Source: Anaeroglomus sp964550565
GTDB taxonomy: Bacteria; Planctomycetota; Phycisphaerae; Sedimentisphaerales; Anaerohalosphaeraceae
Reading direction: 5' to 3'
NCBI GenBank assembly: GCA_964550565.1
Contig: CAZKAI010000038.1
Span: 1-36,685 of the forward strand
DNA: 36,685 nt
Positions 32,475 through 36,685 of the stretch are shown here, in pieces. Position numbers and translations under genes: made by a program. The notes under the pieces are model-generated. The model saw only the letters and a program-made list of their open reading frames with translations. It was not told the DNA's origin and did not search any database. Numbering within the stretch: the first letter of the stretch is position 1; each line of letters starts with the position of its first letter.

Positions 32475-34679
32475 TCACCAGATAATTCTAACATTCTGAA
32501 CATCCTCAATCGTCGGGGATTTAAAAAATATGGTTTTGCTTTTTTCATCCCAGGTGTAACCATCAAATTCTTTGCCATCAATGGTCATTTTGGACGGCTG
32601 TTTGGGCAAACGGAGTCTGGAAACGATGTTTACCGCTTTGGGGCTGGTGAGGGTAAATTCGATGCCATTATCGATATCTTTCCATGTCTCGATGCGAGCC
32701 GCAGAAGCCACAGGTTCGGCCTTGTCAGATGAAATCTTATTCAGGTCGAGCAGCCAGGCGCACTGGCCGGGCTTGAGAGTGACCGTTTCGCAAACCGGCA
32801 ACTCGGCGTTAAAGATATCAACAAACAGCCCCTTAAGCTCAAGCGGCTTATCTGATATTGAATCTTCCAGACAGGCAGCGATCATGTAAGGCCCGCGGTT
32901 AAGCTGCAGGAAGTTGTTTTCGATGTATTTCAGGCCAACCGCTTCGGCAGCCTGTTTTACCACGATGCGATATTCATCTGCGGCTGCCTTTGAACGCGTG
33001 TAGTACGCCGGGTGTTTGCGGGCGACAAAGACATGCCCTTTGCCAAAGGTGTATTTTCCGTCTGCGACGGTTCGGCTCAGCCCCAGCAGTTCCATCAAAT
33101 GCTGGGAAGGCGCTGCATATTTATTTTTGCCGGAATTCCACCATTCCGAAACCGTATTGAACGGATCGGTGTCGGCTCCAACATAAACCAAGGCCCCTCC
33201 TTTGGCGGTCCATTCGGCAAGGGCCTGATTGATTGCAGGCGACTGCGGCTTGATGAACTCGTAGCTGACCACAAGAACCTGATAGCCTTCCAGATAGTTG
33301 GCGAACCGGGCCGCATTATCCAACTGCACAGGCTGAACTGGGACGCCGTGCTTAAGCAGCGGCAGGGTCAGACCGTAAAAGCCCGAAAAGTCTTGAATAT
33401 CCGACCGCTGGGCTTTGGTCGGGTCATTGCCGTTATCTTGGGCCAGTCGATACGCAGGTTCGGCACGCTGGAACATACCCGAGTCGGCAATCAGGACACC
33501 GATGCCATGGGTACTGCTGACCCACTGACTTTCCGGCTGATTCATATCGCGAAGCTGGTTAAAGACGGTACAAAGAATCGTGGCGTAGTCGGCCGGAATC
33601 GGGGTTGCATCGGCTGCGCCGGCGGGATATTTACCGCGAAAGACCCGCGGCGGCCACGGGCAGATTTCATAATGCCAGACATGCGGATGCAGCAGCGAGG
33701 CGATGAGGGTCGCCTTGTAGTTAAACTGATAATCGTTCCAGTCATAGCGGGGATTATCTTCGATGGGGTCATGCAGAAACCACATCCTGCGGCTGGTATT
33801 CCGTACCAGTTCCTGCATCACACCATATTCCAGAAATGCCGTTTCAAAAGTTCGTTCCGCCCGACGTCCCTGATAGACATTTGGGGTTCGTGAGGTTCCC
33901 GTCCAGATTTGGGCGATACAGCCATCGATCACATCAGAATCTATCAATGACGACTGGGGCGAGACGATACACCACTGGGTATAGTTAATCAGGCTGTGGG
34001 TCGGGACATAGAATCTGACTTTGCGATTGTATTTCTGGAGGGCATATTCCTTGCAGGTCTCGGCTACCCGGCGGAGCGTCCGGCCGAAGAGATAATACTT
34101 CAACTGGCTGGCTTTATATTGGGCATCTGCGGAGGTGTCCGGACGAACAAAAGGGGTGTCGTAATAAAGCTGCCATTCCCGCTGGAAGGCCTCTGAAAAG
34201 CCGGTGTAAGCCCAGAATTCCGGTTCTTCCAGATGAATCGCCACCACCCCGGCGTCAATCATGGTCTTGAGTTTTTCGGACATATAGTCGGCAAATTCAA
34301 TGGATGGAACAATGTAGGGGACACGGTGGCCATGCAGTTTTAATGAGCCGTTGGCTTCCATCTGGCTCAGCGACATGATATCATTGCCCTTGAGGTCTCT
34401 AAAATCCGCATAGGCACCCCAGGCAATACCCGTCATGAGCTGCGGAACGTAACCTTTATCCACCCACGACTGGATGGATTCGGGAAGTTTGGGATTGTCG
34501 GCCCCATAAACCATCGCAAAATCGTTGCGGAAGTCGCAATAGGGATTATAGGGTCCGGCATCCTGAAATCCGGTCAATTCCAGGCTTCGATCGGTCACCA
34601 GTCTGACTCCCGCGCCCGAACAAAGACAAGATACAGCCATTATTAAAATAAAACCCGAAAACACTATTGATCGTTTCAT
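32475..34679 (-). CDS. Secreted TIM-barrel glycoside-hydrolase-like protein of unrecognised family
   Basis: 734 aa from the ATG at 34679 (AAGGG upstream; an upstream in-frame start at 34724 would displace the signal peptide). The signal peptide is IVFSGFILIMAVSCLCSG. Residues ~20-380 look like a (beta/alpha)8 barrel, with strand-end acids in GVVAIHLEEPEFWAYTGFSE and a following WQLYYDTPF. The middle part, about 430-560, resembles the amidotransferase-like domain of beta-galactosidases (YQVLVVSYEFIKPQSP, WTAKGGALVYVG). The C-terminus is beta-sandwich (MTIDGKEFDGYTWDEKSKT). The layout recalls GH42-like enzymes but no family signature is firm. The clustered glutamates in HLEEPEF are the best candidates for catalytic acids. 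It diverges from the metzincin gene. Confidence 0.75.
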   Translation of the reverse strand: MKRSIVFSGFILIMAVSCLCSGAGVRLVTDRSLELTGFQDAGPYNPYCDFRNDFAMVYGADNPKLPESIQSWVDKGYVPQLMTGIAWGAYADFRDLKGNDIMSLSQMEANGSLKLHGHRVPYIVPSIEFADYMSEKLKTMIDAGVVAIHLEEPEFWAYTGFSEAFQREWQLYYDTPFVRPDTSADAQYKASQLKYYLFGRTLRRVAETCKEYALQKYNRKVRFYVPTHSLINYTQWCIVSPQSSLIDSDVIDGCIAQIWTGTSRTPNVYQGRRAERTFETAFLEYGVMQELVRNTSRRMWFLHDPIEDNPRYDWNDYQFNYKATLIASLLHPHVWHYEICPWPPRVFRGKYPAGAADATPIPADYATILCTVFNQLRDMNQPESQWVSSTHGIGVLIADSGMFQRAEPAYRLAQDNGNDPTKAQRSDIQDFSGFYGLTLPLLKHGVPVQPVQLDNAARFANYLEGYQVLVVSYEFIKPQSPAINQALAEWTAKGGALVYVGADTDPFNTVSEWWNSGKNKYAAPSQHLMELLGLSRTVADGKYTFGKGHVFVARKHPAYYTRSKAAADEYRIVVKQAAEAVGLKYIENNFLQLNRGPYMIAACLEDSISDKPLELKGLFVDIFNAELPVCETVTLKPGQCAWLLDLNKISSDKAEPVASAARIETWKDIDNGIEFTLTSPKAVNIVSRLRLPKQPSKMTIDGKEFDGYTWDEKSKTIFFKSPTIEDVQNVRIIW

Positions 34680-34853
34680 AAAGCAAACCCTTATTATCTG
34701 TCTGAATTTATCTTTGTCTATCACACCAACACAATACCAGATATCCTACTCGATACGTCCTGAACTTAACCCGGGCAGGTTGTCTATATGATTCAGACGA
34801 AATATCGGTTTTCGGGATTACAGCCTGTTTGGTGTGAAAAGCAATTAATTTTG

Positions 34854-34881
34854 TTGACCCGTACATTGCTTTTTCTATAAA
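34854..34881 (+). promoter_or_regulatory. Predicted promoter of the metzincin-like gene
   Basis: TTGACC (34854-34859), 16-nt spacer, TATAAA (34876-34881). The predicted leader to the GTG start at 34933 is about 45 nt. The rest of the 253-nt divergent interval shows nothing further. Confidence 0.6.
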
Positions 34882-34932
34882 ATCACCCCAGTTCAACAAG
34901 AAACCGGCTTTCAACATACAAGGAAAACGCCC

Positions 34933-36685
34933 GTGAGTGATGGACAAAACAAATGCAGCCCTGTCAAATACAGTAAATCCCTGATTATCATGCTTGCCGT
35001 CCTGCTGACATTCTGCGGTACGGGATCCACGTCTTTGGCAAAAGGACTTGTTCGCGCTGTCTGTTTTGTGCCCAGCGACCGGACCTGTCTGCCGGGCTAT
35101 GAAGAGCGGCTGGATCGGGTTATGAAGGAGGTACAGCGGTTTTATGGTGACGGGATGGCTGCTGCGGGATATCCCGACAAAGGATTTGCACTGGATGTGG
35201 ATGATGCAGGCAAGACACGAATTCATGTGGTGCGAGGGGCTCATCCTGCCAAAACCTATGGGCGGGATGCCTGGGATGCTGTCAGGAACGAGGTTAAGGC
35301 AGGACTGAAAACGGCCGGGCTGGATATGGACCGGGAAACGGTCGTGATTTTCCAGGTGCTGCTGGATTGGCATGATGGCAAGGCAACCGAAGTGGGGCCC
35401 TATGTGGGTGCCGGCAGCCATCTGGGGGGTACGGCGTGGGTCTATGATGATGCGAAACTGGATCCGAAACTGCTTGCATCGACCGAACCGGGCGGCTGGT
35501 ATGGCGGACCCTGTTCCATAGGCGAGTTTAATTCGCATTATATCGGCGGCGTGGCTCACGAATTGGGGCACGCATTTGGTCTTCCCCACGCCTGTCAGAC
35601 AAAAGCTGAGCGTCAGAAGGGAGCAGCACTGATGGGACACGGCAACCACACCTACGGCCAGCAGTTACGCAACGAGGGACCGGGGACATTCCTCACTCAG
35701 ACCAGCGCGATGATGTTGGCCTGCACACGCCCATTCGCCGGCGACCTGCAGGGGGCCAAACAGCGTCCCGCGTGTGAGCTGACCCAGATGGAAGCTGCAT
35801 TTAATGACGGGGACCTCGTGCTGTCGGGAAAAATAGAGGCGTCGCCGGCGGTGTATGGCATTGCAGCCTATAACGACCCGGCCAGACCAGAGTCCGACTA
35901 TGATGCAGTCGGCTGGACCTGCCCGGTTGACCCGCAGGGCCGATTTCAACTGAAGATCGGAGAACTGGAAACCGGCACCTATCAGCTCCGGCTCATTGCC
36001 TGCCATGAAAATGGAGCCAAGAGCAGCTTTGCCTATGATTATGAGACGGATAAAAACGGCAGGCCGCCGCTGGAGGCATTCGAATACCCGACGCTGCTGA
36101 ATAAGGCCATTGACGCCTATCAGGCCTCGGACAGAGAACGTATGCTGGCCGCAATTGGTACGCTCGAAAATCGTTACGGCCACGTCGAGACCGTTAAAAA
36201 GAAAACGGCCAGCCTGCGGCGTCTGGCAGAGCCGATAAAGCTGGACTCAGCAAAGACGCTTGCTGAGTCCGTCAAACAGATCGATCTGTCAGCTATCACA
36301 TCTATTCACGAATCTGTGGGATGGAGACGCCCCATGCGCAACCAAACACCGATGGAAAGCAACAGGGATTGTTTTCTGGAAGTCGGCGGCGATGTTTTCG
36401 CTTCCGGATTTTATGCTCACGCTCCATCACGCTGGGCCTTTGACCTGGGACGGCAATGGAAATCACTGAGCTTTGGCTACGGCCTCAAAGACGGGTTTGA
36501 CGGCTCCGTCGTCTTTGTTATCCTTAAAGATGGGAAAGAAGCATTTCGCTCAAACATCGTCAAAATGCATCAGGTACAGCGGTCCCAAATCGACCTTGCA
36601 GACACAGAGACTCTGGAGCTGATCGTCGAAGACGGCGGCGATGGAACCAGCATGGACTGGGGCCTCTGGCTTGAGCCTGTGCTCA
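34933..36685 (+). CDS. Secreted metzincin-type zinc metalloprotease with C-terminal NPCBM domain (3' end cut by window edge)
   Basis: An open frame of 584 codons with no stop before the window edge. The start is a GTG at 34933 with AGGA 8 nt upstream. A signal peptide follows (SLIIMLAVLLTFCGTGSTSLA). At residues 209-219 HELGHAFGLPH is a full metzincin HExxHxxGxxH zinc site with catalytic Glu210. ALMGHG, about 15 residues on, may supply the Met-turn. A beta-rich linker comes next. From about residue 460, VGWRRP ... FYAHAPSRWAFDLG ... VFVILKDGKEAFRS ... LIVEDGGDGTSMDWGLWLEP is a clear NPCBM carbohydrate-binding domain. The protease part somewhat recalls the PF12044 putative-peptidase group. It probably cuts glycosylated surface or extracellular proteins; this is inference. 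Confidence 0.85.
   Translation, partial: MSDGQNKCSPVKYSKSLIIMLAVLLTFCGTGSTSLAKGLVRAVCFVPSDRTCLPGYEERLDRVMKEVQRFYGDGMAAAGYPDKGFALDVDDAGKTRIHVVRGAHPAKTYGRDAWDAVRNEVKAGLKTAGLDMDRETVVIFQVLLDWHDGKATEVGPYVGAGSHLGGTAWVYDDAKLDPKLLASTEPGGWYGGPCSIGEFNSHYIGGVAHELGHAFGLPHACQTKAERQKGAALMGHGNHTYGQQLRNEGPGTFLTQTSAMMLACTRPFAGDLQGAKQRPACELTQMEAAFNDGDLVLSGKIEASPAVYGIAAYNDPARPESDYDAVGWTCPVDPQGRFQLKIGELETGTYQLRLIACHENGAKSSFAYDYETDKNGRPPLEAFEYPTLLNKAIDAYQASDRERMLAAIGTLENRYGHVETVKKKTASLRRLAEPIKLDSAKTLAESVKQIDLSAITSIHESVGWRRPMRNQTPMESNRDCFLEVGGDVFASGFYAHAPSRWAFDLGRQWKSLSFGYGLKDGFDGSVVFVILKDGKEAFRSNIVKMHQVQRSQIDLADTETLELIVEDGGDGTSMDWGLWLEPVL

Noticed and set aside
33012..33893. 293-codon plus-strand ORF
   Set aside because: It is an antisense shadow of the 734-aa secreted protein gene; no start context and no domain.
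34708..35649. Long minus-strand ORF opposite the metzincin gene
   Set aside because: Composition is Cys/His/Pro-rich with no domain, and it lies antisense to a frame with a signal peptide, zinc site and NPCBM domain.

Overview
The window looks like a scaffold piece (it contains a 100-N assembly gap) from a planctomycete, most likely class Phycisphaerae near Sedimentisphaerales. This is inferred from the gene mix: PEP-CTERM and dockerin-like LamG proteins, an ECF sigma factor coupled to a FecR-type anti-sigma protein with an NPCBM-like module, a Hanks-type kinase, DUF1680/GH127 and GH106-type glycoside hydrolases, and VWA-ExbB-ExbD genes. No rRNA, tRNA, CRISPR array or intact mobile element was seen.

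Layout. (1) 1-6897, all minus: two small membrane proteins in tandem, then rarA, 5-formyl-THF cyclo-ligase, a LysM-L,D-transpeptidase, and a tightly coupled VWA-exbB-exbD set cut by the gap and the window edge. (2) 7045-10479: a nickel uptake locus. nikMQO (ECF-type) is on minus and nikR diverges on plus, with overlapping promoters and inverted repeats fitting a NikR operator between them. A short relic resembling the C-terminus of an integron-type tyrosine recombinase lies between nikQ and nikO. (3) 10485-12056: a citramalate synthase. (4) 12349-21695: polysaccharide-related surface genes. They comprise a secreted GH127-like enzyme, a large LamG/FN3/Ig/LamG/dockerin-like protein, a short LamG PEP-CTERM protein whose LamG module is paralogous to the first one of its neighbour, then FecR/NPCBM-like anti-sigma and ECF sigma genes. 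(5) 21895-28873: a DNA-repair-type radical SAM protein, converging on an operon of GH106-like rhamnosidase, DUF3592 protein and arrestin-like protein. (6) 29120-31793: a secreted DUF3616-like protein and a membrane Ser/Thr kinase. The kinase's outer tail looks like an Ada-type zinc ribbon that has lost its cysteines. (7) 32058-36685: a 68-aa membrane protein, a secreted TIM-barrel-like protein of unknown family, and a truncated secreted metzincin-type protease with an NPCBM domain.

In combination, housekeeping and envelope genes (1-3) sit beside a carbohydrate-sensing and -degrading region (4-7). The sigma/anti-sigma pair probably regulates envelope or polysaccharide genes, but its targets cannot be read from this sequence. 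Nothing here is clearly a wholly new system. The most unusual items are the integrase relic inside the nickel operon, the cysteine-less Ada-like sensor tail on the kinase, and the LamG module pair with alternative C-terminal anchors.
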